The notes: generated by a model from the letters alone, not told the origin. 13,453 nucleotides of DNA from JASEFH01 sp034679905 (GCA_034679905.1 JAXDAH010000183.1:1-13453), one strand, 5' to 3'. Positions 1 to 6,896 are shown, counted from the first letter of the stretch. Numbers and translations: made by a program.

Positions 1-211
1 CACCCGAAGGGCCGATTCTGTCTCTCTCCGAGAGGATCTTATTGGCCGCCCCGCGTACCTTGAAGGAACCCGACCTCTGCATCGTCTCGAGCTTGAGATA
101 CACCTTCGCCCCGCTCATCTCGGAGAAGGTGGGGGAGAACACAAGAGGGGTTCTGATCACCTGCTCCTGAATCGTGTGGGCTGCCTGCTGGATATCGATG
201 TGGGAGACCAT
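1..211 (-). CDS. ilvA: Threonine dehydratase (threonine ammonia-lyase), N-terminal fragment cut by window edge
   Basis: Translating the minus strand from the ATG at 211-209 gives 70 uninterrupted residues that run off the left edge. The fragment starts MVSHIDIQQAAHTIQEQVIR, followed by TPL and the motif SGSFKVRGA at residues 47-55. This is the PLP-binding segment of the fold-type II threonine/serine dehydratases, with K51 the expected Schiff-base lysine. The family deaminates L-threonine to 2-oxobutanoate, the first step from threonine towards isoleucine, in the cytoplasm. A Shine-Dalgarno-like GAGAGG lies 7-8 bases before the ATG and supports this start. The CBS-domain gene lies 277 bp upstream on the same strand; a T-run after that gene suggests separate transcription. 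The missing C-terminus would show whether an ACT regulatory domain is present, so biosynthetic and catabolic forms, or a serine/threonine racemase of the same fold, cannot be separated. Confidence 0.88.
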   Translation of the reverse strand, partial: MVSHIDIQQAAHTIQEQVIRTPLVFSPTFSEMSGAKVYLKLETMQRSGSFKVRGAANKILSERDRIGPSG

Positions 212-471
212 CGGGCTACCTCTCGCGGCTCCGGGATATGGTTCTTTGGATGGCCCACAGACCACACGCATCGTTCTCCCGCGCCGCTGCTCAAAAAGAC
301 AGCCCTATCAACCCTATGCTGCTATACTGTAGCGTTCGCGAATGCCCACGGGCCGACCATACGAGCAGATCATACAACCTGGTGAAGAGAATATTCGTCG
401 ATCTGACGGTATTGGATAAACGGCCGCACCAAGACGGTACAGGCATCTCGCCCCGGCAGGAGAACCCGGTT

Positions 472-478
472 AAAAATG
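472..478 (-). terminator. T-run terminator after the CBS-domain gene
   Basis: On the minus strand the sequence 11-17 bases past the CBS gene stop reads CCATTTTTAACC. A short T-run of this kind is the usual intrinsic termination signal in archaea. No stable hairpin precedes it, so the call is tentative. Confidence 0.4.
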
Positions 479-488
479 GAGCGGAGTC

Positions 489-920
489 TCAAGCTGACGC
501 CTGTGGAGAGGATACCTTCTCGATGATGTGGGCGACCCAGCTGATCTCCTCCACGAGCAGACGGATGATATCGTCGAGAGTGATGATGCCTACCAGTCTG
601 CCGTCCGCGTCCACGATGGGAAACCGACGCAGGTTCCAGTCACGCCCGAACTGCATCGCCTCGTAGAGCCCGGTCCTCTCGTCCAGCACGAGGGGATCCT
701 CCGACATGATCTCCGTGACAGGCGTTATCTGCGGGTTCCGAAACTTCGTGAGCACCCGCACCACGAGATCCCTGTCCGTGATGACGCCTATAGGGCGGGC
801 GTCCTCGGTGATCACCACCATATCCGCATTCTTCTCTTCCATCAATCGTGCGGCATCATACGCCGTTGATTGCAGGGGGAGTGTTGCAACATCCCTCTGG
901 CAGCATTCCAGCAATGGCAT
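489..920 (-). CDS. Two-CBS-domain protein (probable ligand-sensing regulator)
   Basis: The 143-residue protein is almost entirely a tandem CBS pair (Bateman module): CBS1 at about residues 5-58, ending GVITDRDLV, and CBS2 at about 69-125, ending GIITLDDII. Both have the G-hydrophobic-hydrophobic-T-x-x-D signature that in this family contacts the ribose and phosphate of adenine nucleotides. There is no signal peptide, membrane segment or attached enzyme or DNA-binding domain, so it is a stand-alone cytoplasmic CBS protein. Such proteins usually bind AMP, ATP, SAM or a similar ligand and act on a partner, which cannot be named here. The gene lies upstream of threonine dehydratase on the same strand, but 277 bp and a T-run separate them, so a functional link is only a possibility. 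The ATG at 920 is the only sensible start for a full first CBS domain. Confidence 0.9.
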   Translation of the reverse strand: MPLLECCQRDVATLPLQSTAYDAARLMEEKNADMVVITEDARPIGVITDRDLVVRVLTKFRNPQITPVTEIMSEDPLVLDERTGLYEAMQFGRDWNLRRFPIVDADGRLVGIITLDDIIRLLVEEISWVAHIIEKVSSPQASA

Positions 921-963
921 CCTTCCACATCCTAAACCTAATGAGGGATGTAATAGTCAAGGA

Positions 964-974
964 GCTATTTTAAT
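964..974 (-). promoter_or_regulatory. Candidate TATA box for the CBS-domain gene
   Basis: The minus strand reads CATTAAAATAG about 50 bp before the ATG at 920. In an archaeal promoter this would place the transcript start near 944, leaving a leader of about 24 nt. The match to the TATA consensus is modest. Confidence 0.3.
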
Positions 975-1112
975 GTAGCGTATAGACCCTATCCAGCCAT
1001 TTTCAGGGCAGAGATTACACGACAGAGCCCGAATATCCCGCCAAATGGTTCTCGGGATTCAAGCTGCGATAAACCGGCGGCTGCGATATCCAACGGACAA
1101 AGAGGATGGGTG

Positions 1113-3059
1113 TCAGCGGTAGATGGGTGGATACGACCCATCGTAGCCGCGGTAGGGCAGCAGCACCTGTTGGATCTCGGTGTCGATGTCGTTCAGGCTG
1201 TTCATGACGATCTTGCGGGTGGATACGGTGTAGAGCACATCGTCCATATAGAGGGACCTGCGCACGGCAGAGGGTGATCCCCAGTAGTAGCCCGGCTCAT
1301 CTTCGTCATCGTGCGTCACAGTTCCTCTCACCTCGAATCCGCTCTCCGGGCTGATGGAGAAGACGTAGGCACCCTGCCAGATCTTCTGGCCGTACGAGCC
1401 GTACTTGCTGTCGGCGTTTGCGACCCTCTTTACCTCGCGGACGGGTATGACGAGGATGTTCTTCCCTTTATCGAAGAGGAACGCCTTATGATCGTGCAGC
1501 GCCTCCGAATCCGTCCCGGCCTCACCGATCTCCACCTTATCCAGGAGCTCCGGGTTATTGACATCCGTCACGTCGAAGAGAGCGATCTTCAGCCCCTCGA
1601 CCGAGACGCCCCCCCACTGGTTCTCGGCGGTCTCTTTGCCGATGCCGATGATGTGGTTGTCGTCATAGGGGTGGAGGTAGTCGGAGTAGCCGGGGATCTT
1701 CAGTTTGCCCAGGATGCCCGGCGCTTTGGGATCCGAGAGATCGATCACGAAAAAGGGATCCACTCTCTTGAACGTGACCATGTAGAGACGGTCGCCAACG
1801 AAGCGCGTCGCGTAGATCTGCTCATCGGGCGCGATGTACTGGAGTCGCCCGAGCGTCTTCATATCCTTATCGACCACGTAGACGTTGCTGTACTGGTAGG
1901 GATTCGCCGGCGCCCAGCCGGAGACCGTGGTTGCCACGCGGAGGTTGCCCTCCCACTCGTCCATCGAGAACTGGTTCAGGAGGCGGCCCGCCACCTCGCC
2001 CATTCCCGTGTACGCGATCTCGCCGCGATCGATCTCGAACCTGTGGATGATCGTCGCATCCTCCTGCACTACCTGTGCGGAAGCGGTCCTCTCGGCCGCC
2101 GGTTCCGCCGCCCACGAACCCCGGCTCGCCTTCTGGTAGGCCATATACAGGTTGTCGCGGGAGACGTACAGCGTGGTCGTGTAGCCGAGCATGAAGGTCT
2201 CCGCCGTCACGGGCTTGTCGTTTACGGGATTGAAGGAGGAGAGGGTGTAGAAGGTATACGAGGAACAGGGGATATCGAAGTAGTAGACGTCGGGCGATAC
2301 AGGGGTCTCCTCGCCCTCGCGGACCTCCGGCATGACCACTGTGTCCCGGTACCACGGTATGCCTTCGCTGGTGATGGCATAGATGTCGCTGCCGATCATC
2401 CGTGCGTCGTAGTAGGACCCGCTCAGCCGGATGTCCCGAACCCGATCCGGCGCGGACCTGTCCCGAACATCATAGACCGTTGCATGCGTCATGGAGCGCC
2501 AGTATGGTACCGGTACGGCACTGTTCCGGGGTGTCACGTAGACCTCCTCCTGCTGGTTGGAGAAGATCACCAGCCGCTCCCCCAGCATAAAGAGCTCGAC
2601 GGGCTGGCCCTCCAGAGCCGTCTCGGATACGATCCGGGCCTTCTCCGCCGGGTAGGCGTCCACAATCGTCAGGGTGGTTCCCGATATCAGGTAGATGTAC
2701 TTTCCATCGTTCTTGAGGAAGTCGGCCTCATCCACACCCTTCACCTGTAGGTTGGTGGTCGAGTACTCGCCAGCGCCGCGGGGCTCGGATGGGATTCCCA
2801 CGGTGGGCAGGGGAGCAGAGACAGAGTTCGCCGCCTCGCCGTCCGCAGTCTTCTGGATGGCGCCACTACTCCCGTAGGACGGTGCTGCGACCTCCATATG
2901 ACTCTTCAGGTAGGCAAGGATCTCCTCTTCCGAGGCGAACTTCTTCAGCTCGCCCGACGCTTCCAGCCCCTCCGGCTCCTGCACGAGGGCGGCGCCGATG
3001 ATTGCGGCGATCACCGCAATCCCGAGGAGGCTGAATATCGCTACCGATCGATCCGACAT
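1113..3059 (-). CDS. Secreted/membrane-anchored beta-propeller protein (COG4880 / Beta_propel family)
   Basis: This 648-residue protein has an N-terminal hydrophobic segment (about residues 5-25, SVAIFSLLGIAVIAAIIGAA) and a low-complexity linker. A large beta-rich region follows, opening with VKGVDEADFLKNDGKYIYL (about 106-124). That opening and repeated blades ending in patterns such as ATRFVGDRLYMVTF and FFVIDLSDPKAPGILGKL match the archaeal family described as secreted proteins with a C-terminal beta-propeller distantly related to WD40 repeats. It is probably exported and tethered outside the cell; its ligand is unknown. The reading frame extends 28 residues upstream to an ATG at 3143, but that part is not signal-like and has no ribosome site. 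A TATA-like element lies inside it (3115-3124), so I start at the ATG at 3059, preceded by AGTGAG. Transcribed away from the PH-domain gene. Confidence 0.87.
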   Translation of the reverse strand: MSDRSVAIFSLLGIAVIAAIIGAALVQEPEGLEASGELKKFASEEEILAYLKSHMEVAAPSYGSSGAIQKTADGEAANSVSAPLPTVGIPSEPRGAGEYSTTNLQVKGVDEADFLKNDGKYIYLISGTTLTIVDAYPAEKARIVSETALEGQPVELFMLGERLVIFSNQQEEVYVTPRNSAVPVPYWRSMTHATVYDVRDRSAPDRVRDIRLSGSYYDARMIGSDIYAITSEGIPWYRDTVVMPEVREGEETPVSPDVYYFDIPCSSYTFYTLSSFNPVNDKPVTAETFMLGYTTTLYVSRDNLYMAYQKASRGSWAAEPAAERTASAQVVQEDATIIHRFEIDRGEIAYTGMGEVAGRLLNQFSMDEWEGNLRVATTVSGWAPANPYQYSNVYVVDKDMKTLGRLQYIAPDEQIYATRFVGDRLYMVTFKRVDPFFVIDLSDPKAPGILGKLKIPGYSDYLHPYDDNHIIGIGKETAENQWGGVSVEGLKIALFDVTDVNNPELLDKVEIGEAGTDSEALHDHKAFLFDKGKNILVIPVREVKRVANADSKYGSYGQKIWQGAYVFSISPESGFEVRGTVTHDDEDEPGYYWGSPSAVRRSLYMDDVLYTVSTRKIVMNSLNDIDTEIQQVLLPYRGYDGSYPPIYR

Positions 3060-3114
3060 GATACTCACTGCATCCTGTATCTTTGCGATAGATGGCGTAT
3101 CTGTCCAGTAACGA

Positions 3115-3124
3115 TATGTATTTT
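3115..3124 (-). promoter_or_regulatory. TATA box for the beta-propeller gene
   Basis: The minus strand reads GGCAAAATACATATCG here. Standard spacing of about 26 bp puts the transcript start near 3092, about 33 nt before the ATG at 3059. The element lies within the upstream extension of the reading frame, which argues against the longer protein. Confidence 0.5.
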
Positions 3125-3173
3125 GCCTAAACTTCGAATTCATTCGTAATTAACCAAAATAGGATTCATGGAA

Positions 3174-3244
3174 CGTTCTCCGCACAGATCCTGCCCGACA
3201 CCGGACGATCGCCGAATCGGCGAACCCCGAGGACCGTTCTCCGC
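3174..3244. promoter_or_regulatory. Palindrome flanked by direct repeats between divergent genes
   Basis: Between the divergent beta-propeller and PH-domain genes is a perfect inverted repeat at 3209-3223 (TCGCCGA, one base, TCGGCGA). It sits roughly midway between two exact copies of CGTTCTCCGC at 3174-3183 and 3235-3244. The symmetry suggests a regulator-binding site, but no regulator gene is nearby and a chance arrangement in GC-rich DNA is possible. A weak T/A-rich element (CATTATTTTC, 3305-3314) could serve the PH gene. Confidence 0.3.
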
Positions 3245-3360
3245 CCCTCCAGCAACCGCCGCGTGGACTGGCGCCCCCTGCGCGCCCGATCCACCTTCCG
3301 ACGCCCATTATTTTCGGAGCAATCGATGGCTATTCATCCGATAGAGTTCAACCCATTACC

Positions 3361-3960
3361 ATGGCCGATCGCACGCATCCGAATCCCGTCCGTATAGGAG
3401 AGGCCTTCAAGCCCGCGCCGCAGTTCAAGGCACTCTACTACGTCTACCTGGCGCTCTCGACTGTCGTACTCGCCCTCCCCTACATCCTGCCGTTGATCCT
3501 CTTTGCACCGCCCATCGTCACCGCGGCGATTGCTGTGCCGACTCTTGCGGCGATACTCTTCATTGCCGCCTGGATACCGCTCTACTACAGGTCCGTCGTA
3601 TACCAGCTCACGGATAGCGAGATCTCCTGGAAGAGAGGGGTCTGGTTCCGCCAGACGGGGATCGTGCCGTATACACGCATCACCAACATCGATATCCTCC
3701 AGGGCCCCATCATGCGCGCCCTGGGCGTATCGGCCCTCCGCATTCAGACGGCGGGGTACTCCGGCCAGGCGGTCGCAGAACTGCGGCTGCAGGGCATCGA
3801 GGATCCCGAGACGCTCCGTGAGCTCATCCTGGGACACGTTCGAGGGGCGGCAGCGGTTGCCACCGGCACCTACGAGGAGCCGGCGTCCCTGGAGCTCCAG
3901 CTCCTCCAGGAGGTGCGCGAGATCAAGCGGCTGCTGGAGATGCATGCAGGAGGCAGGTGA
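3361..3960 (+). CDS. Membrane protein with bacterial-type PH domain (bPH_2, YdbS-like)
   Basis: The protein has 199 residues. Two hydrophobic helices (about 25-48 and 52-75) are followed by a bPH_2 domain (about 76-158). The family hallmark reads YQLTDSEISWKRGVWFRQTG, then IVPYTRITNIDILQGPIMRA and LGVSALRIQTAGYSG. A charged helical tail (about 174-194, LELQLLQEVREIKRLLEM) could form a coiled coil. Members of this family are small integral membrane proteins with a cytosolic PH-like fold; their biochemical role is largely unknown, though membrane or envelope stress functions have been suggested for bacterial relatives. The ATG at 3361 has no Shine-Dalgarno sequence, so a leaderless or short-leader transcript is likely. 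It is transcribed divergently from the beta-propeller gene. A TTTT run at 4008-4011 may end the transcript. Confidence 0.88.
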   Translation: MADRTHPNPVRIGEAFKPAPQFKALYYVYLALSTVVLALPYILPLILFAPPIVTAAIAVPTLAAILFIAAWIPLYYRSVVYQLTDSEISWKRGVWFRQTGIVPYTRITNIDILQGPIMRALGVSALRIQTAGYSGQAVAELRLQGIEDPETLRELILGHVRGAAAVATGTYEEPASLELQLLQEVREIKRLLEMHAGGR

Positions 3961-4605
3961 TGGGCAATCGACTCCTGCCCCCGCTCCAGAGCGTTCGAGA
4001 GATGTTCTTTTAAGACCCTGGACCTGTTAGTTGAGGGCATGCCGACACCCTTCGCACTCGGGGGTTGACAGATCCCCTTCCCGATCTATTCCTGCCGCGG
4101 TGGACTCCCGTCCGGTATCGGTGAAGATGCTCGGGGACGGCAGAGCGGACCGGGAGGCAGGGGAAGCGGCCCGAACCCGGGTGCTGTCCTCTTCAGCCAG
4201 CAGTATCCAGAGGAGGATTCCTGGCAGATGGCAGGAGCCCCCTCCCGCCGTCCTCATCCTCGCGATGGCGACAGGACCGGTTTCTGCACGATACTGAATC
4301 GCGCCGGCTCCCCTCCGGGGACTGGCTGGATCTTTGCGCCCTGCGAGTACTTCGGGCGATGCTTGAACGCATCGCTCCGGCTATCCTGGCCAGCCGGGTC
4401 TCGCACGAGATGGAGAGCCACCCCCTCCTCCGCAGTGTACAAGGGATTGCTCGCCCCTTTCGGGCTCATCTCCCGGGTGCGCCTCCATGTACTCCCCATC
4501 CGGGTTCGGGGATCTGGCCTCCTGGACCGAACCACATTCCCACCGCAATTGTTGGTGACAGCACGATCCTTGAACGGACGAGAAGGGGATTGGAGCCCTG
4601 TCCCA
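3961..4605. other. Gene-poor stretch of 645 bp
   Basis: No reading frame here looks like a real protein on either strand: the open frames are rich in Arg, Ser and Pro, overlap one another and match no fold I recognise. They have the look of frames left open by high GC. The right half (about 4290-4500) is full of short hairpins, the strongest at 4354-4377. This could be a structured RNA, a decayed gene or plain spacer. It follows the PH gene and lies past the 3' end of the polymer-forming-repeat gene. Confidence 0.5.
4354..4377. repeat. Strong hairpin in the gene-poor stretch
   Basis: GCGATGC at 4356-4362 pairs perfectly with GCATCGC at 4369-4375 around a six-base loop. One G-T and one G-C pair extend the stem to nine pairs. 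No T-run follows on either strand, so it is not an ordinary terminator. Confidence 0.45.
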
Positions 4606-5595
4606 TCATGCCGCGACCGCTGCACCCGTCCGCCGCCGCCCGGCCTGCAGGGCATACACGATCGCGCCGATGCCGAGCCCGACGACGACGAGGCGCACGA
4701 TAGTGCCGATGAAGAAGGGAACGGCAAACAGGATGTGCAGCACCACAAAACCCAGCGTGAAGGCGACGAGCGGGCGGAGCTCTCTATGGATCCAGCCCCC
4801 GATCAGGGCCCCTAGAGAGGAGGAGACAAAGAGGCTGGAGAGCAGCACGGCGACGAGGAGGAGTATCCCGTAGATGAGAGCGAACGGGAGGAGAACTACC
4901 GTCACTGCAAGGATGACGATCAGGAGCAGGGAGACGAGCAGCGCTCCCCAGCCCACCAGCATCCGGACGACCGGCTGCCGCCGAACTTCCGACTCGACGG
5001 CAAAGAACGGGCCCGGGAACAGGAGTATGAGAAAGACCCCCAGGAGGTAGAATCCGAGAGTGATCAGCAGGGAAAGGATGGCGAGGGCAGCCCCACCCGC
5101 ATCGCCTTCCGCCTCCTGGAACTGCACGGAGCCGGCGGATCCGGTATTCTCGAACTCCGTGGCGGTCACGATCAGCCTGCCGTTCACGGAACCTGCATTC
5201 ATCACGGTCCCGCCGCTGATCAGGGCGTCACGAGCGATGGAAGCAGCTCGGTCCAGACGAACGGTTCCGCCCGTCAGCACAGCGTTCCGCACCGAGCCGT
5301 TCACCTCAACGGTACCACCGGCTGCGACGATCTTGCCCTCTACCGGGCCGTTGATCCGGATCTCCCCTCCAGCTGCAATGACATCGCCAGCTATGGGGGC
5401 GTTCACCGTGATCTGTCCGCCCGCGGCCAGGATACTCTCTACAGGGGCATTTATCTCGATCGTCCCCCCGCTCACGATGAGGTCGTCGCCGATGGGTTCG
5501 GAGATCAGCACCTGATCCTCGCTCCGAAGCTCCAGAGCCTGTGCTCCCGATACCACCCAGAAGAGGAGAAGCAGAAGCGGCATCCATCTTCGCAT
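4606..5595 (-). CDS. Signal peptide, polymer-forming (bactofilin-like) repeats and polytopic membrane domain
   Basis: From the ATG at 5595 the protein has 329 residues. A signal peptide (1-20, MRRWMPLLLLLFWVVSGAQA) precedes about seven short beta repeats (about 33-145). These repeat units of 17-18 residues, such as VSGGTIEINAPVESILAAGG and QITVNAPIAGDVIAAGGEIR, resemble the polymer-forming strands of bactofilins and predict a small right-handed beta-helix. Five or six membrane helices follow (about 168-198, 208-235, 236-262, 272-296, 300-318) and a basic tail. The signal peptide puts the repeats outside the cell, unlike cytoplasmic bactofilins. I infer an envelope scaffold role; no substrate is known. 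The frame is open for another 20 residues upstream, but a TATA box at 5618-5627 lies inside that extension, and its spacing puts the transcript start almost exactly on this ATG, implying a leaderless mRNA. It shares a 164-bp promoter region with Hsp20. Confidence 0.83.
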   Translation of the reverse strand: MRRWMPLLLLLFWVVSGAQALELRSEDQVLISEPIGDDLIVSGGTIEINAPVESILAAGGQITVNAPIAGDVIAAGGEIRINGPVEGKIVAAGGTVEVNGSVRNAVLTGGTVRLDRAASIARDALISGGTVMNAGSVNGRLIVTATEFENTGSAGSVQFQEAEGDAGGAALAILSLLITLGFYLLGVFLILLFPGPFFAVESEVRRQPVVRMLVGWGALLVSLLLIVILAVTVVLLPFALIYGILLLVAVLLSSLFVSSSLGALIGGWIHRELRPLVAFTLGFVVLHILFAVPFFIGTIVRLVVVGLGIGAIVYALQAGRRRTGAAVAA

Positions 5596-5617
5596 GCGGT
5601 TTCGATTCCAGAGGCAG

Positions 5618-5627
5618 TATATATTAA
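5618..5627 (-). promoter_or_regulatory. TATA box for the polymer-forming membrane protein
   Basis: The minus strand reads CTTAATATATACTG, a strong archaeal TATA element. About 26 bp separate its centre from the ATG at 5595, so transcription should begin at or next to the start codon. Confidence 0.7.
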
Positions 5628-5716
5628 GGCTTCGCCCGGCACCCGCGGCGTGCATGCTTTAAGAGCCTCGTCGGAGAAGGCTTGAAGAACGGACATGGCA
5701 TCGGGGGCCGGTAAAA

Positions 5717-5724
5717 GATATATA
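5717..5724 (+). promoter_or_regulatory. TATA box for the hsp20 gene
   Basis: The plus strand reads AAAAGATATATACC, with a purine-rich stretch before it that fits a BRE. Normal spacing puts the transcript start near 5746, about 14 nt before the ATG at 5760. Confidence 0.65.
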
Positions 5725-5759
5725 CCAGACTCGTATAGGACGTCCGGAGTGTGAGAACC

Positions 5760-6062
5760 ATGGCGGAAGAGAAGTTGCGGATCTCCCCAACCGTGTACGC
5801 GATGCCGGACGACCGGCACGACAACCTCCATGTAGAGATCGAACTGCCCGGCGTCGACAAGGAGAATATCAAACTGCGGATGCACGAGGACAGTTTCTTC
5901 GTCATGGCGGAGAAGGAGGACGTGAAGTATGTCGCCTCGTATGCCGTATGCTGCCCGATAGATTTCGAGAAAGCGCACGCCGAGTACAAGAACGGGCTCC
6001 TCACCATCGACGTACCCTATCGAACGCCTCAGACCCGCGGAAAAGAGATAGCGATCGTGTGA
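5760..6062 (+). CDS. Small heat-shock protein, Hsp20/alpha-crystallin family
   Basis: The protein has 100 residues and is nearly only an alpha-crystallin domain. It shows VEIELPGVDKENIKLR (about 25-40), a strand VMAEKED, the signature AEYKNGLLTIDVPY (about 74-87) and a C-terminal IAI motif (about 97-99). In this family the I-x-I/V motif docks into a neighbouring subunit to build oligomers. Small Hsps hold unfolding proteins in the cytosol without ATP. It is short: archaeal members are usually about 120-165 residues with an N-terminal arm of 25 or more, and here only about 10 residues precede the domain. The loop around 55-66 (VKYVASYAVCCP) also lacks the usual Arg-rich LP segment. The ATG at 5760 is chosen because GGAGTGTGAG precedes it; a GTG at 5751 would add three residues. 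A strong TATA box lies upstream. Confidence 0.9.
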   Translation: MAEEKLRISPTVYAMPDDRHDNLHVEIELPGVDKENIKLRMHEDSFFVMAEKEDVKYVASYAVCCPIDFEKAHAEYKNGLLTIDVPYRTPQTRGKEIAIV

Positions 6063-6118
6063 TCCCGGAACAGAGCTCGCAGGACCCCGCCAGCGTGGCA
6101 GCGGCGATCCTGCAGAAT

Positions 6119-6136
6119 CCGCCCCCTGAGGGGCGG
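6119..6136. terminator. GC-rich hairpin between convergent genes
   Basis: CCGCCCC (6119-6125) pairs perfectly with GGGGCGG (6130-6136) around a four-base loop, between the convergent hsp20 gene and the 119-residue gene. It may help end transcription or protect 3' ends. No T-run follows, so the terminator role is inferred from position. Confidence 0.4.
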
Positions 6137-6216
6137 GTCGATGAGAGAGCCCTTCACCCCTCAACCCGCAGCTGCAGGCGGAGAATCCCCCACCGTTGCA
6201 GCCTTCGGGAATAGTT

Positions 6217-6576
6217 CTAGCAGACGTCCCCCGTCCCGAGCTTCTCCTGCACCTTCTGCGCGAGCATCGCCGAGCAGGTGGATAGCGCGATCAGGTGCTG
6301 CAGTGATCGCCGGAGTTCCCGGTTCAGCGACTCGATCTGGTTCCTCGTAAGATATCCCCTGACATCCCCTTTCTGAACTACGGATCCTGCGACCTGGTAC
6401 TCGACGATGATCCGCTCTATTATCGCCTCGGCATCAAGAAGCACAAAGGGAAGGGGTCTATTGGATGCCTTGAGCAGACTATCCAGCTCTTTCATGCCTC
6501 CGTCGATGGCATCGAGACTCTGGATGATGGACGTGATGATCCGGTCCTTCTCGCTGTGGCAGGCGGGATATATCAT
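6217..6576 (-). CDS. Small helical protein of unknown function
   Basis: I do not recognise this 119-residue protein. It is predicted almost wholly alpha-helical, mildly acidic to neutral, with no signal peptide or membrane segment, so probably cytoplasmic. The first half (about 10-35, IITSIIQSLDAIDGGMKELD) and the last third (about 82-112, IESLNRELRRSLQHLIALST then AMLAQKVQEKL) have heptad-like hydrophobic spacing that could form a helical bundle or dimer. It looks like a real gene because its amino-acid composition is balanced, the frame has no competing candidate, and a TATA-like GTTTATGA lies the right distance upstream for a leaderless start at the ATG at 6576. Convergent with hsp20. The low-complexity shadow frames typical of this GC-rich DNA look quite different. 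Confidence 0.68.
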   Translation of the reverse strand: MIYPACHSEKDRIITSIIQSLDAIDGGMKELDSLLKASNRPLPFVLLDAEAIIERIIVEYQVAGSVVQKGDVRGYLTRNQIESLNRELRRSLQHLIALSTCSAMLAQKVQEKLGTGDVC

Positions 6577-6600
6577 CAGCTGATCTGTCGGGGTGAAGGA

Positions 6601-6608
6601 TCATAAAC
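6601..6608 (-). promoter_or_regulatory. TATA-like element for the 119-residue gene
   Basis: The minus strand reads AAAGTTTATGATCC. Its centre is about 29 bp from the ATG at 6576, which predicts a leaderless or nearly leaderless transcript; no Shine-Dalgarno sequence precedes that ATG. Confidence 0.42.
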
Positions 6609-6687
6609 TTTCATGAACATTCGTTTGCCATTTACACGACTATTATCATACATTTTGTCCCAACGGTCCACGCTCCGTCGACGACGG

Positions 6688-6695
6688 TTAAATAT
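6688..6695 (+). promoter_or_regulatory. Orphan TATA box (TTAAATAT)
   Basis: The plus strand reads GACGGTTAAATATGCC, a good archaeal TATA element. The predicted transcript start is near 6717, with no protein gene downstream. It could drive a precursor of tRNA-Gln with a leader of about 180 nt, or a small RNA. Confidence 0.4.
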
Positions 6696-6896
6696 GCCCC
6701 TGCATCTGGCAGGGAGGAGCCGATCGCCTCTCTTTTATTGCCGGGAGGAGTTTCGTTCTTCCGGAGCTAACGAATCCTAGCCTGCGGGAGATATGCTCCC
6801 ATAGAATCCTTCATCATGTTCTACGACCATTGATGGTACCGGATAGAAGGATATCGGGGTCGCAGGCGCTCCTGCCCACCTCTTCCCCCTGCCCGC

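Larger units (their letters stand above)
6577..6896. other. Divergent promoter region with an orphan TATA box
   Basis: This 320-bp stretch lies between the 119-residue gene and tRNA-Gln. Its left part (6600-6660) is markedly AT-rich and holds the minus-strand promoter of the 119-residue gene. A plus-strand TATA box lies at 6688-6695. Two GGGAGGAG-like purine runs (6712-6719 and 6743-6750) follow it, but neither is placed before a usable start codon and no protein frame of useful length follows. Confidence 0.45.

Noticed and set aside
1311..2750. A 479-residue open frame on the plus strand
   Set aside because: It lies wholly antisense to the beta-propeller gene, is rich in Arg, Val, Asp and His as expected from reading GC-rich codons backwards, and shows no domain.
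4254..4748. A 164-residue minus-strand frame partly inside the gene-poor stretch
   Set aside because: It overlaps the 3' end of the polymer-forming-repeat gene in another frame and is Ser/Arg/Pro-rich without a recognisable fold.
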